Assembly: GCA_021229015.1 (NCBI GenBank)
Contig: CM037788.1
Coordinates: 52,717,360-52,781,359, forward strand
DNA from: Solen grandis
Taxonomy: Eukaryota > Mollusca > Bivalvia > Adapedonta > Solenidae
Direction: 5' to 3'
DNA: 64,000 nucleotides
A model generated the notes under the pieces. It did not search any database. It was given only the letters and a program-made list of their open reading frames with translations, and was not told the origin of the DNA. Below, one piece after another: positions 46,098 to 56,706 of this stretch. Numbering within the stretch: the stretch's first letter is position 1; every line of letters starts with the position of its first letter. Made by a program: the position numbers and the translations under genes.

Positions 46098-49000
46098 CAT
46101 AGAGCAAAGCTCGGGCGGAAACTGGTGATGCCCACTCAATATTCGTTCCAAACCTAGCAGTGCTGGTTCTAGACAGGAAACCTTTTTGTTTGCCAAAGAT
46201 AACATTAATATGAAATTGCATTACATTGATGGCTTCAACGTTTATTAAGATACAAAATATCAGTTTGAATTAAGATTTGTAGTCACTTAGATTTTACTAG
46301 TCTATAAAAGTCTAGATTGTATGTTTGTGTGATCTGTGCTGTTGTTATGACGTCATCATTTTGGGTGTAGGTAGAGACAATCGGAGACGCCTACATGATT
46401 GTAAGCGGGGTACCAGAGAAGAACCCAAAGAACGCTCAGCCCGTGGCCAACTTTGCGATGGACATGGTGACAGAGTCTGCAAAAGTTCTCTCCCCTGCCA
46501 CGGGGAAACCCCTGCAGGTGAGCCACGTATATATAGACGTGCAACACATACTGTAAAATCATCAATTTTCATGGTTGACAAAATTTCGTCGATGCTGTGC
46601 ATGTCTCAACCAAGGAAATTAATTTACACGAAAAATGTTTTAATAAACACGACACAGTGTCATAGAGCAGAAATCCACGAATTTAAGTACCAACGAAATT
46701 GACTTACATATTGAAGTACATATTCCACAATTCTTAATGTCAACGAAAAATTATGATTTCATAGAAGTTCTGGAATATCCTTAACTGTAATTATGGCTAA
46801 ACAAAAATAGGCAAACAAAATATAGCAATAGCAGGCAGACGTATAACTACGAGGTAAGGGGATCGCACAAACTCTCTCCAGATCTGCAGCTAAACGCTTT
46901 CATGGTAACGGTTTATCAGAAATTAAGGCATTTTTTACACACGTAAATATTTATCTGGAACGGAAACTGAACATGAAATAAAAAAAAGGTCAACTAGGCT
47001 AAATTAAAGTCTTGGAATAAAATTGATGGAAAGAATAATACGATTGAAATGACATCTTTTTGGCACTAAGTAATTTAAAAAACGAAGGATTCTAGACGGA
47101 TGTATTTACAATTCCAGCCTAAATTGCTCATCAGAGGTATCTAATTATTGTAGACATGGAACTTAGATTATATATTTCTCTCATTTTCTCCCCTCGTGGT
47201 TGTCGTCTGCAAATTTTAATCTGAATATTGCGTGTAACTTAATTTGTTGACTTATTCCCGAGAAGATAGAAATTGCTCATTCAGTAACGTTCCATCATTT
47301 TCTAATATAAAATTGTGTCACCTATTGGTCTCTCGCTCTCTCTCTCTGTTTGTATTGATTCGCGTCTTTTTCTATCGTCTGTGACTGTTGACGTAAATAT
47401 TGAACAAGTACAAAAATTATAACTCCGTCTCAAGATTTAAATCAATTTTGGTGACACTTTATAAATGTTACTTTTGTACTTATGCAACAACAGCACATCC
47501 AGTAGTTAAGACCACTAAAAGGATCAGTTTCAGGGTTCAACATTAACTTTTTAATCACTGGACCAGTGGCCCAGTAGCTCAGAGAATTGACTAGACCTGA
47601 CCTAATTTGAACTGGACCAAACTTGTTTGAGATAAACCTTGTAGTACAATATCTTTAACATCACTTAATGGTTATGCTCCTGTTGTATACCATGTATATA
47701 TTGAGGGATACACATTCATATAATAATGATAGAAATATTTGAATAAAAAAATAACGATAAAATATGTAACTAACTTTTTTTCTTTCATTAAACTGTTTCA
47801 ACTTTTATTAAAGAACACCATGGGCATTTTAGACTGCATATCAGCACTATGGGTACATGAACAATGTAATAGTGTAACTGCTTTTTACTAAAATCTTAAG
47901 TTGCTTCATTTTCAACATTGTTGAACACACAATGTCCATCGTTAACCTAAACAGTCCATATTAAAGCAGTCTCTGCACTGACTGGTCAACTTAATTTATT
48001 ATAAGAGCTCACATTGTGATTGTTTATTTCTTATGTGCAATGTTAATTCATTTTGAATTTTTATGTCATCAATTTTAAAGTTGTCAGTATATGGAACCCT
48101 GAATAATTCTACCCACAGTCTCAAATTTCCTGCAAGGCATACTATATAGAACATCACACTGTTTTACTCGTCGTGACCCAGCCTCGCAAAATTGACGTTT
48201 GAGCTTTTGTTTTACATACTCTTTTGATTCCTGATTTTCCTTTCGTTTATTTGAAACTTTGCTACTTGTATGTGTCGAAACCCAAATTTAAATAGGTCCA
48301 TACTTAATATAAACGAGAAACATACGTCTGCTCGATTTTAACATATTCAAATAAACAAGTAAAGAAACATGGTGCGGTGTAACATTTGGGAAACCAGAAT
48401 TTGTCACCTTTTAGATATAAATTATTTTTTTATGTACCATAACTACGCTCATTTAAACTCATAAGACAAAGGGAAGATAATAATCACAGGCGACAAATTC
48501 AAACATTGCTTTTATTTCAATGATCAAACACATTTTTCAATCATTTACAGCATGTCGCCATGCGACAGAGCAAGTGCCCGTTCAAAAGGCATCAACAGCC
48601 AATCAAAAAGTCAAACTTAATTTATTAACGAAATGCTAAAAATAAACTTGGGTTTTCCAGACTTGGATAGCTAAAACAAATGAAATTACATATCAAAATC
48701 GATTTTTTTCATCAGAAACACATGTTGTTAATTAAATGCACGAACGGAAGGGGCAAATAATAATTTATTGGTGGATATTTTAACTAGACCGGTCGGACCA
48801 GTTACTCGTGGGCCTTACCAGACCGGACCGACTGTCTACTAAACAATGTTGTTCGGTCTTAGGTTAATGTCGAACCCTGCAGTTTGTTTCTGGTGACCTT
48901 AATCTTGACCGCCGACCATAACTCTTTAGCTCCGAGGACAAGAATCAAACGTGGAGAGAAACTACAAAAAGATGTGTTTTCTTAAATTTTGAATTTAATA

Positions 49001-50351
49001 TTACTAAGTAATGGAAACTCATGTATAACAATTACTACAAGGGCGTTATTTTTGGCCATATTATGTTACAAGGAACACAGTTTTTTGGTTGGCCTAAGTG
49101 TATGTGTGTGTATTTTCTTCTTTTTTTTTTTAAGTTTAACTTCTCACCGACAATATTTCAGTAATTTGAAGACGATGTCTATTTCAGACAGATATGGTGC
49201 TGCCACACTGCAGTATCTCGCAGTAGACAAATGGCGTTATACCATACCATATCCTGACACCGGGCCATAGTCCCGGAAGTACCCTGTATATGAGTTTAAC
49301 ACCATACAGGGAAGTAACAGACTTCGGTTTTGGATTAAGCTGTAAAAAGATGTTATATTTCAGATCCGGGTTGGTTTCCACACTGGACCCGTCGTGGCGG
49401 GTGTGGTCGGTAAGAAGATGCCCCGGTACTGTTTGTTTGGAGACACCGTCAATACGGCGTCACGTATGGAGAGTCACGGCGTCCCGGGCCGGATACACGT
49501 CAGTCCGACGTCATACAAGTACGTCATAACATCAGATAAAGGTCAAGTCACGGTATAACAAAAGGAAGAAAACCGGTATAACATGTTTATTGCCAGAACG
49601 CAAAGACTCGATATGTATACGCAAAGCCAACTTCACTAAGTAGATTTAAACACACACACACTGGCAATTATTTCAGGATTATAATTAATTGATCTTTTAA
49701 TCAATTATTCTATAATCAAAACAGGTCAGTTGCGGACAGTTTCATATCTAATTATTGTTCACTCCAATACTTTGTTTATTCCGTCAATGATAGGAAAGTA
49801 GGCTAACGGTCAATATCAGTATGTAAATGTGTTATGTTAATTTCTTTGACGTCATCGGCCTAAACATTATATTTCTATATTTATATGGGTCTGTGGTAAT
49901 GTCAGAGGGACCGGTTGACCGTTGGTCGCCTGGGATTTAAGTTCTTGGTCCTCGGACCTGATTATTCATATAACACAAACATATGTTAATTAATAATACA
50001 TTTGATTGAAAATCAAAATGTCCCTTCATGTGCCTATATTCGACATAGCCATGACATTTCTCCTTCAGACCCCTTTCACAAGCAAAGGAATACGTATTCC
50101 GGTCACGTGGGGAGATCGAGGTAAAGGGAAAGGGAAAGATGTGCACGTACTTCCTGCTGGGAACCAAGACCCGTTTGATCCAGGAACCAGACGATGAATG
50201 CAAAAGTCTTCCGGTCATAGGGGACTCAGACAATCAAGTTCAGAGCACGGAGCCGGAACCTAAACCCCAGACGACAAACGGTCAACCGGCCCCTCAAGCA
50301 CAGCCGCAACCGACAACCCAGCAGAAGAGCGGCACGTGCTCTGTGATGTAG
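28201..50351 (+). CDS. GUCY1B2: Atypical (beta-2-like) soluble guanylate cyclase, N-terminal exon missing
   Basis: Ten exons join in perfect phase to 634 residues; aligned to the beta-1 subunit, about 26 N-terminal residues are absent. Order: H-NOX heme domain (about residues 1-160), with the heme-ligating His in NLDSLH (codon 30023-30025) and YYTIR for the Y-x-S-x-R heme-propionate motif; HNOBA/PAS-like region (about 200-375); signalling coiled coil [18 protein letters not shown]; class III cyclase domain. One chain carries both metal Asp ([14 protein letters not shown]), guanine-selecting Glu and Cys (VETIGD, YCLFGD), and catalytic Asn and Arg (VNTASRMES). Canonical beta-1 lacks the metal Asp, so this chain should be able to act as a homodimer. 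It ends in a Gln/Pro-rich tail and a CaaX box, CSVM. The product is cGMP, in response to NO or O2. GUCY1B2 and Gyc-88E-like are the closest types I can name. Confidence 0.9.
28302..29888. other. Cyclase intron
   Basis: AT-rich intron, 1.6 kb. Nothing else is recognised. Confidence 0.7.
29889..30072 (+). CDS. GUCY1B2: Guanylate cyclase exon 3, heme ligand
   Basis: Acceptor GCCCCAG and donor AG|GTACGT. It encodes [40 protein letters not shown] and [10 protein letters not shown]. The His codon at 30023-30025 aligns with beta-1 His105, the proximal heme ligand. Confidence 0.92.
30374..30437. repeat. Perfect 32-bp tandem duplication
   Basis: CTTTGCTTTTAACGCAACCT (first 20 bases of the unit) starts at 30374 and again at 30406, with the two units identical. 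It is a recent local duplication. Confidence 0.9.
30889..31122 (+). mobile_element. MITE family A, copy 4
   Basis: 234 bp, TTAA at 30885-30888 and 31123-31126. Starts CCCTTTCCCTCATATA and ends TGATGGAAAGGG; core palindrome nearly intact. In a cyclase intron. Confidence 0.82.
31770..33165. mobile_element. Decayed CTCACCTGAG-type element(s)
   Basis: Segments at about 31770-32055 and 32690-33165 match the element at 44902-45581: CGTCCGTCGTCGTCCATCGC, TGATCCTTGGGCGGCCC, and an end with GGTGAGCGATC, then GGGCCAGTATGGCCC and TCTTGTTT (to about 33163). They are separated by a LINE relic, so they may be one interrupted element or two fragments. Confidence 0.5.
32186..32640 (-). pseudogene. Non-LTR retrotransposon (LINE) reverse-transcriptase C-terminal relic
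   Basis: Read on the minus strand, it gives [14 protein letters not shown] and TAWDSLANR, then after stops and shifts [20 protein letters not shown] and LHVFKKYL. The phrase 'LQ…A.RIVTG' followed by 'LP..VR.WN.L…IR.A.S…FK..L' is typical of the end of LINE reverse transcriptases. It is broken by several stops and lacks the catalytic part, so it is dead. Confidence 0.7.
35315..35484 (+). mobile_element. Decayed tRNA-derived SINE, family B
   Basis: Starts GGGTGCCATCGTCCAGTGGT (box A-like), shares CAGTACTGGGCCATCC, GAACCATCAAGAAGGATTA and CTTCTCAATCGATG with the copy at 58196, and ends AATAAATTAAGCTAAACTAA. Box B is deleted. Confidence 0.6.
35797..35873 (+). CDS. GUCY1B2: Guanylate cyclase exon 4, heme-propionate motif
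   Basis: Acceptor TTTTTAG and donor G|GTAGGT. It encodes [20 protein letters not shown]. The Y-x-S-x-R motif of H-NOX domains is Y-Y-T-I-R here (35834-35848). The position of beta-1 Ile145, where O2-binding bacterial H-NOX proteins have Tyr, is Ile. Confidence 0.9.
35874..38785. other. Cyclase intron
   Basis: 2.9-kb AT-rich intron with a long poly-T/TTTTG tract (36056-36108). No exon is seen. Confidence 0.65.
38786..39274 (+). CDS. GUCY1B2: Guanylate cyclase exon 5, H-NOX end and HNOBA domain
   Basis: Acceptor TTTCCAG and donor G|GTATGT. At 489 bp it is the largest exon of the gene. It encodes [19 protein letters not shown], a lysine-rich linker, then HNOBA/PAS-like [40 protein letters not shown] and [11 protein letters not shown]. 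Phase 1 in and 1 out. Confidence 0.92.
39275..40341. other. Cyclase intron
   Basis: 1.1-kb intron. It has a reverse tRNA-like SINE trace at about 39714-39765 (CGATTCGATCC on the minus strand) and a G run at 39859-39870. Confidence 0.55.
40342..40516 (+). CDS. GUCY1B2: Guanylate cyclase exon 6, HNOBA end
   Basis: Acceptor CGGTGCAG and donor GC|GTAAGA. It encodes [20 protein letters not shown] and [20 protein letters not shown], a highly conserved sGC stretch leading into the signalling helix. Confidence 0.93.
41093..41326 (-). mobile_element. MITE family A, copy 5
   Basis: 234 bp, reverse orientation, TTAA at 41089-41092 and 41327-41330. Core palindrome GCCTGCGAGTAACTCGCAGG intact. Confidence 0.83.
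42038..42271 (+). mobile_element. MITE family A, copy 6
   Basis: 234 bp, forward, TTAA at 42034-42037 and 42272-42275. Core palindrome intact. With copy 5 it makes an inverted pair about 700 bp apart in one intron. Confidence 0.83.
43138..43283 (+). CDS. GUCY1B2: Guanylate cyclase exon 7, signalling helix
   Basis: Acceptor GGTGCAG and donor G|GTACGG. It encodes [20 protein letters not shown] and [19 protein letters not shown], the coiled coil joining the sensor to the cyclase domain. Confidence 0.93.
43284..43829. other. Cyclase intron
   Basis: Short intron with an (ATT)n/(AGT)n simple repeat (about 43336-43450) and a reverse tRNA-like SINE trace (about 43527-43580, GGAGTTCGATTCCCG on the minus strand). 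Confidence 0.55.
43830..43978 (+). CDS. GUCY1B2: Guanylate cyclase exon 8, first metal-binding Asp
   Basis: Acceptor GTGACAG and donor AAG|GTACGT. It encodes [20 protein letters not shown] and [16 protein letters not shown]. The Asp in FSDIV (codon 43862-43864) is the first catalytic metal ligand. Confidence 0.94.
44214..44483 (+). mobile_element. Full-length tRNA-derived SINE, family A (CAAGT tail)
   Basis: Best-preserved head in the window: box A-like GTGGCCGAGAGGG and box B GGGTTCGAATCCC. The central domain follows, then GCGACGGTAAACTCAAATAG and a (TCAAG)n tail. No convincing target duplication was found. Confidence 0.8.
44902..45581. mobile_element. 680-bp dispersed element with CTCACCTGAG start and GGGCC hairpin end
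   Basis: Begins TAGCTCACCTGAGCACAAAG and a complementary TGCTCAAGGTGAGC, so its start is itself a hairpin. Two tandem versions of an inner unit follow (about 44998-45222 and 45303-45530, each with TCCTTGGGT … GTTGCTAAAATAAA … AACTCTGGTTGCCATGG). It ends GGTGAGCGATTT, GGGCCATCATGGCCC, TCTTGTTT. No coding capacity. Related fragments are at 31770-33165. Confidence 0.65.
46371..46517 (+). CDS. GUCY1B2: Guanylate cyclase exon 9, second metal Asp and guanine-selecting Glu
   Basis: Acceptor GGGTGTAG and donor CAG|GTGAGC; 147 bp, phase 0 to 0. It encodes [20 protein letters not shown] and [17 protein letters not shown]. Glu is codon 46374-46376 and the second metal Asp is codon 46386-46388. Confidence 0.94.
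46518..49363. other. Cyclase intron
   Basis: 2.8-kb intron, AT-rich. About 49110-49330 resembles a dispersed repeat also seen at 50745-50980 (both with ACAGATATGGTGCTGCCACA-like text). No exon is seen. Confidence 0.55.
49364..49518 (+). CDS. GUCY1B2: Guanylate cyclase exon 10, catalytic Asn and Arg
   Basis: Acceptor ATTTCAG and donor AA|GTACGT. It encodes [20 protein letters not shown] and [20 protein letters not shown]. The Cys (codon 49430-49432) selects guanine over adenine; the Asn and Arg of VNTASR stabilise the transition state in class III cyclases. Confidence 0.95.
50069..50351 (+). CDS. GUCY1B2: Guanylate cyclase exon 11, C-terminus with CaaX box
   Basis: The acceptor CTCCTTCAG ends at 50068; the stop TAG is at 50349-50351. 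It encodes [20 protein letters not shown] and YFLLGTK, the end of the cyclase domain, then a Gln/Pro-rich tail and C-S-V-M at the C-terminus (codons 50337-50348), a prenylation motif of the farnesyl type. Confidence 0.93.
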
Positions 50352-51480
50352 GGACAGACGAGACTGAGTTGAGATAACACATCTCCATGGTTACAAAACA
50401 TTCCTCTTATTTACAGACATTTAAATTTTCTGTGATCACTATAGATTTTTTTTTGTTTTGCGTTGAATTTATTTTCATTCCTCTTAGAAAAAAAAGTGGT
50501 AAAACGTGATAATGTGAATTTAGTTTCAACTCATTAGAGAAGAGTGACTGACAAGTCTAACACACTTTTGATGGATAACTTTAAAGTTTCCATCTACAAC
50601 TGAAACGTTTAACGGCTCCAACATCCGGTTCGTTTGACGCCGCTACAAAATCTTCCTCACTGCTGTTGCTAATGAACTAGTCCGAGATAACAGTAACAGG
50701 AAATTCTCCTCAAAAATATTAGTTCATTTTTTGCTTGTTTGGTTGTTGGGTTAAACGTCCCATCGACAGTATTTCAATCATTTGGAAACAATGTTAACTT
50801 GAGACAGATCTAGTGCTGCCGCACTGCAGTCTTTGATCGGATAACCAACGACTGCTGATTACGTTACTCTTCATACATCACCCGTGGGATTTTTCATGTT
50901 AAAATCGAGAGTATATCGATTTAGGGCAGGAAAACCTTGCCCTGTCTGGCGTTAACTAATCCGAACACTCATGTCATGAAAGGAGATATTAGGATTTTTA
51001 AAAAAAAAAATATATATATAGTTTATTTTTCAAACACACAAGTACTGTCTGTATTGTAAAGACATATTGGAATTATACAAAAAGTGATGTAGCTTCTCCT
51101 AGAAAGCGTGACAAATCAATTGTTATATTGTATTGTTTGTACTTTTTTTCAGTTATTATTTTATTTTATTTTTTTGGAATGCATAAGTTTAAAACTTAAA
51201 TCTCATTTTAAACAATAGAAAACTGTATTTTTAATACACTTTTATAACAAAAAGAGAGAAAAAATATTGATGGTCATATACTTTTTCTTGGTTTTCAGTT
51301 TATTCCAGCTTGATTCAGTGATTATATTTTTCTCTGATATATAGCCATTTTTATTTAATCTTGCTTATGTTTTGATTTATTTTAAGTGTGAAGTGAAATA
51401 ACTATGCGTGTTTATTTAATATTTTATTTGTGTCGTAAGAACCAAGTCAAATCTAGTTGATAATGCAAATTCGATATAGC

Positions 51481-51575
51481 TATCATCATCATCATCATCA
51501 TCATTATGTATAATGATGATGATAATAATAGTAATTATGATGATTACAATACATGTAAAAATAATAATAATAATA

Positions 51576-51610
<35 letters not shown>
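51481..51610. repeat. (ATC)n and (ATG)n trinucleotide runs in inverted arrangement
   Basis: (ATC)n from 51483 and (ATG)n from about 51577 are complementary runs with a short spacer rich in AAT, so they could fold together. Confidence 0.85.
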
Positions 51611-52855
51611 ATTGCTTAATAATAAATAAAATTAATGAACATATAAAAATTGTAATACATATACAAACATGATACATATATGTTCTATTCTAAGTAATAG
51701 CCTAATATTTTTTCCTTTGACCAACGAGACTGCCGTGCACAGTTTACTATTACAGGAGGACAGCCAAATTGATTACCACTTTTCAAAATAAGCTTCCATT
51801 TTATTCCAAACAAAGTTATAGAATAAAATAAAATAATAGGGAACCGCGGCCGGTCTCTGCACTTTCTCTCTTGCTCTCTCTCATACATGGAAATCACTAC
51901 ACCACTCTGATATCATCAGTGATTATATCCGAAATCTAAAAACTCCACTCAGTGATCTCCCTTGCACGCTCACTTACGAAGCACGGTGTTGAGACGATCA
52001 ACGAAGTAGAGAAATTCGTAGATCGCCGAAAGTTACCGAAGTAGCTCGATAGCGTCAATTTCAACACTGATTTTTTATTTTATTTTTATAAATAACTGTC
52101 TGATTTGAGGCATTGTGAACTGTTCCATACCTATCATCTTAGATTGTGATATATTTATGTTACATTTATTTTGTGTTTGTGTGTGTGTGTGTGTTTTTGT
52201 TGTTGTTTGTTTTGTTTAACATTTTGGAGAAGTTCGACAGAAATTGTTAAGAACTATCCAATGGTTTGATGACTGTGTAGATTAAATATATGTTTTGTTT
52301 AAATGTTTGTTTTTTCATTGATCAGTGATTCCGTGACAAAAGGTGACTGATCACAGAAAATCTCCTTCATAATGAAGAGTTTCATTCAGTGTCCATGGTT
52401 TATATGAGATATCTATTTAATTTAGATAAATTACAAAACGATTATTTTTTTCTAAGTTATTATGATAAAACAAAGACCTATTAAGCATTATTTTTAGGTC
52501 TTTGGATAAAAGTTGTCATTTTTCGGTATTAATATCGTCGATGCATGAAACCCATGGCAAATTAACGATCTGAAGTAAACTAGCTCATCAGTAATACCCA
52601 AAGTTTTGGAGAACTTTAATATTACAAATCAAATAAAATTATGAATAGATACAGTGTAAATATATTTGATATTTAAAATATGTCAACATGCATTCATTGA
52701 AAATACGGCTCTACGCCAATTTCACCGCTATGCTACGCTTCGTGTACAAATAAGATCTGAACTTCAGTTAGATAGGCCATGCGCGGATCCGGCCATCTCT
52801 ATCGGTGGTGGGGAGAGGAGTTCCGACAGGGATATGTTAGCCATGCGTGTGTGTG

Positions 52856-52931
52856 TGTTGGGGGGTTGGGGGGGGGGGGGGGGGGTCCGCATGTTGTCTA
52901 TGAAAATTAACGTAAGGAGGGGGGGGGGGGG
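52856..52931. repeat. Two long G runs
   Basis: Runs of 18 or more and 12 G in near succession, with a TTGGGGGGTTGG lead-in. G-quadruplex-prone; homopolymer length in the assembly is unlikely to be exact. Confidence 0.8.
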
Positions 52932-53466
52932 TTCAGGTTTTCATTTTAATTTACAGGGGGTTGGGGGTCCACTCTTGATCCGCGTATCTTTGCCCTACAC
53001 TGTAATCAGCAAAGCAACTTTCTGTCATCTCCGTGTCTCTCTGTATGCACGTATCCTGCTATCAGTAAGTAGAAAGAAAATATGATGATACATTCAATGA
53101 CATAGGCATCACCCTCCAGAGCGTTTCTAAGCACGTGTCGTCTGAGTAGATTAACATAAAGGAATCGACTGCAATCTCCTTTATGTTTTTAATATGCAAA
53201 AGGGCGTGGTAGGTATTTATTTACATTAGTATGATATTTTTATACGTTGTTCACTCAATATTGAATGCTGAAAAAGTATAGAGCTACACAAACTGTCTTT
53301 GTATCATTTACTATTTTGATTTTATAAAAAATTATTATTTTTTTTTTTTTTTAAATTATCATCTTTTTCGCTTGACGAATGGATACAACACTTCATTGCA
53401 TTATTGAGACTTTTTTGAGTCAAATTGAAAGCGCGAACTTGGTTTGTCATTCACCCCACCCACCAC

Positions 53467-53638
53467 GGGGCCTCCGTGGCCGAGAGGGTAAAGTCGTTGA
53501 CTTAAACACTCACTCAGCCCCTCACCGCGTGGGTTCGAATCCCGGCAAAATCGGGGTCTTCCTCCACCTGTAATTAGCTGGACGTCGCTATATGACTGAA
53601 ATACTGTCGAAGCGACGGTAAACTCAAATAGTCAAGTC
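53467..53638 (+). mobile_element. SINE family A with internal deletion
   Basis: Has the tRNA-like head (GTGGCCGAGAGGG; GGGTTCGAATCCC) and the 3' end (GGGGTCTTCCTCCACCTG … AAACTCAAATAGTCAAGTC). About 90 bp between them, present in the copy at 44214, are missing. Confidence 0.8.
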
Positions 53639-54361
53639 TGCCCTGACCTCGTGTCAGCAGTAATTTCCGGGCTTGCGCTTAAACATAAGGTACCACTTTC
53701 ACAAGGAAATTTTAGTCAATTTCCTTTTTTAGTCAAAATTCAGTTATTTCTGCTTAGTTTTTTCACCACATTTCAATAAAAAAGATGTTATTATGGGAGA
53801 TATTTCCCCTTTATATGGCAAATAAATATTTCATCAAATATTTATATTTTTCATTAAATCGTGTATCAAAATTTGCCAAAATTAAGAAATGAACTTAGGC
53901 CGGGTTAAAAAGGCTTACATTACACACAGAGAAGGTTCATCAGCCGAAACATCGCTGTTCAGTTTTTTTTATTTATTTCTTTTTTTTTTTTTTTTTTTTT
54001 TCATATTAAGATAATCAAATTAGTGTCTGATTAATGGGACATAATCCAGCAACATGGTGTATAAATACTCAGCCATGGTTAACTCCCTTGTATCAACTTT
54101 TTTTTTCAATGAACAATACGCAATATACTCATAAGTACTCCGACTAAAGTTTTGTCTATAGCATTTGTTGTATTCAAAATAACAGATTTTTGGTTTTCTA
54201 TAGCTTTCCACGAAAATTGGTTTCAAAGAGTTGATTATGCGTCAAAATTATTCAAGCAGACAATAGATTGAGCCAATGCACATTTTAATATTTACTGGGC
54301 ATATGTTTTGGAAAATATATCTTCTCTGCAAGTTTGAAATCGGAGTACTTACAAGTTTCGT

Positions 54362-54401
54362 TTAGTATATTTATATGCACCTAGCATAGTTTCGCTCCCC
54401 C
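54362..54401. repeat. Half of the palindromic dispersed repeat
   Basis: TTTATATGCACCTAGCATAG and TTTCGCTCCCC match the right arm of the repeat at 1245-1311; the left arm is absent. A perfect hairpin follows directly. Confidence 0.5.
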
Positions 54402-54409
54402 TCGATATA

Positions 54410-54469
54410 TATTAGTTATCGTTTACATTTTAAATCCCATAAAATTTAAAATGTAAACGATAACTAATA
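54410..54469. repeat. Perfect 26-bp inverted repeat with 8-base loop
   Basis: The left arm (54410-54435) starts TATTAGTTATCGTTTACATT; the right arm (54444-54469) is its exact complement. The loop is CCCATAAA. Confidence 0.9.
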
Positions 54470-54670
54470 CCTACATGTCATAACTTGAGAGTTAAATATA
54501 TAATATCATTACACATTTTGTTTTATTTTACAGTATATTATGACATTACGTTTCTTCCCTCTTGCCACAACGAACTCGTCCTCTCGCGCAAGCGCATACT
54601 GGCTTTCAGCATCATTCCGCGGTTACACTGTTCGGTTATGATAAAATAAAATTTATATCACATCCCTTAA

Positions 54671-54904
54671 CCCTTTCCCTCATATAGACTCATTTTGACG
54701 CACTCAATAGGTACCACATAAAGCCTAATCTGCAGAAAACCACAGTTAAACCTTACCAAATTTAATTACAAAATCCTCATTTCCAGACCACTGAGGAGCA
54801 GCGAACAGCATAAAACCTGATCAGCCTGCGAGTTACTCGCAGGCTGATCTGATTTTATGTTGTTCGCATAGGTCTTTTCATGGTTTCCTCTATGAGGGAA
54901 AGGG
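54671..54904 (+). mobile_element. MITE family A, copy 7
   Basis: 234 bp, forward, TTAA at 54667-54670 and 54905-54908. Core palindrome intact. Confidence 0.83.
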
Positions 54905-56706
54905 TTAAAGGATAAACGAACATAATTTTCACTTGAGTTAAGTAATGTCAACATTGACTCACGCCTCAGTTGACATATTGAACATTATATCCTATCGCCC
55001 TAAGAGGGGTATGGTATTTATATAAAACATCACTAGACCGTCAAGGACAAATATAAACAAAGCTTGTTCTAAAAATTGGGAACTGTAAAATGAATCTAAA
55101 ATTTAGAAGTTCAAAAAATACTAAAAAATGAATTTACTTACTGTTCTCACAATGCACATTAAATTGTATCCCCCCCCCCCAAAAAAAAAAAAAAAATAAA
55201 AGATCGATCACATGTAGCTGCAATATAATCTTTTTTGCATATTTCTCTATTTATGTTTTTTTCCCCTATAAACTTTACAAATGAGTCTACACATTCTACG
55301 TAAGTTTCCATTTTATTCGATTTAAACTATTACAGTTTTTCGTCATATACATGTATGACTTGATAGAGCTGAGATAACAAGGAACACGTGACGTGTTAAT
55401 AATTTCCTAAACATGTACACTATCATTATAAAGTGTTAACAAATTATTTGTTGAGGAGGAATTAAGTTTAACCAGTTTTCTTTATGCCTTTGGCAGATAT
55501 ATAATTTCAGTTACGGAAAATGCATCTGAACAAGACGTGTTCCAAATTTCACAATGTCCCCGCCTGAGCCAAACACTTTTTGGCACCAACCCACGGGGAC
55601 AGATGTCAAACACATGTTATTGAAGGGAATTCATAAATTGAATATTAAGTAAGTCAAATATCTTTACAGGATGAGCAATATCTCTTCATATGAAGAATTA
55701 ATTTGTCTCAATGTGAAGATGATGCGAACATAACAGGATACATTCAGAGTGGTATTTTCACAAGTTAACATCAAGATAAATGTCAAATTCGAGTGATAAC
55801 GTGAATGTTCACTTTCATAATATTCCTCCAGTTTAAAATCAAGTTAGATTTAAACTTCATTTATTTTACAATGTACATCGATTACGAAACAAGTTATCAC
55901 ACTTTCTATTCATCACTCTCGATGACTCTTGGAGCAGCGTATGTGGTCATTACTGTGGGAGGGAACCGGAGAACCCGGAGAAAACCCACGTGTCTAGACG
56001 GCGACCACTTTACCTTCTCACGTTTGTGACCACGACTCGAACTCGGGAAAAAAAACAACAAAAAAAACAACAACAAAAAACGGATTGTGTGTATGTTGTC
56101 AGGTTGGGAATGTCTTTAACATTTAAACGTTTTGATTTTGTAATTATTTTCATGTTTGTACAATGATGAGATGTAAATAAAGATACTACTACTACTACTA
56201 CTTGTTAAACTTTCATTTGGTTATTGATAATGCTCTAACAAATGAGGTGGATAATTACTGCCAACCGCTTTTCTTTGATTCTCTGCCTTTTGTTATAGTC
56301 GAAGAATACTAATTTATGCACTGAAAATGTGTCAATAGAAGTTGCGTATGCCTTCTATTTCTCTATTGTATGTGTGTGGAGAGAGAGAGAGAGAGGTACA
56401 AGGTCTCTCTCTCTTTTTCTCTGTGCGTGCGTGTGCGTTTGTCTGTCCGAACATATTCATGCCCGTAAACATCGATTGTTCGTGTATCAAACAACAGAAC
56501 TAGTACCCCGAGCAAGAAACTTGCCTTACATTTACTCAGTAATATATTTCTTTTATCAAATCATAAATTAAACATAACAATACAAATAAGTAGATGTATG
56601 ATATGTTAAAAAGACACCAAGTGAACACAATAATACTAGTCATGTCAGTATTTATATGGTTATTACACTGACAGTATAAAATGACATTCGAAAATTATAC
56701 ATTTAA

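Larger units (their letters stand above)
43979..46370. other. Cyclase intron with a SINE and a CTCACCTGAG-type element
   Basis: 2.4-kb intron holding SINE family A (44214-44483), a 680-bp dispersed element (44902-45581), and a 28-base T run (46070-46097). No exon is seen. Confidence 0.65.

Noticed and set aside
46325..46702. 125-residue plus-strand frame over cyclase exon 9
   Set aside because: It is out of frame with the cyclase reading that carries the catalytic motifs.
52666..53085. 139-residue plus-strand frame
   Set aside because: It runs through long G homopolymers (poly-Gly) and has no homologous-looking segment or splice support.
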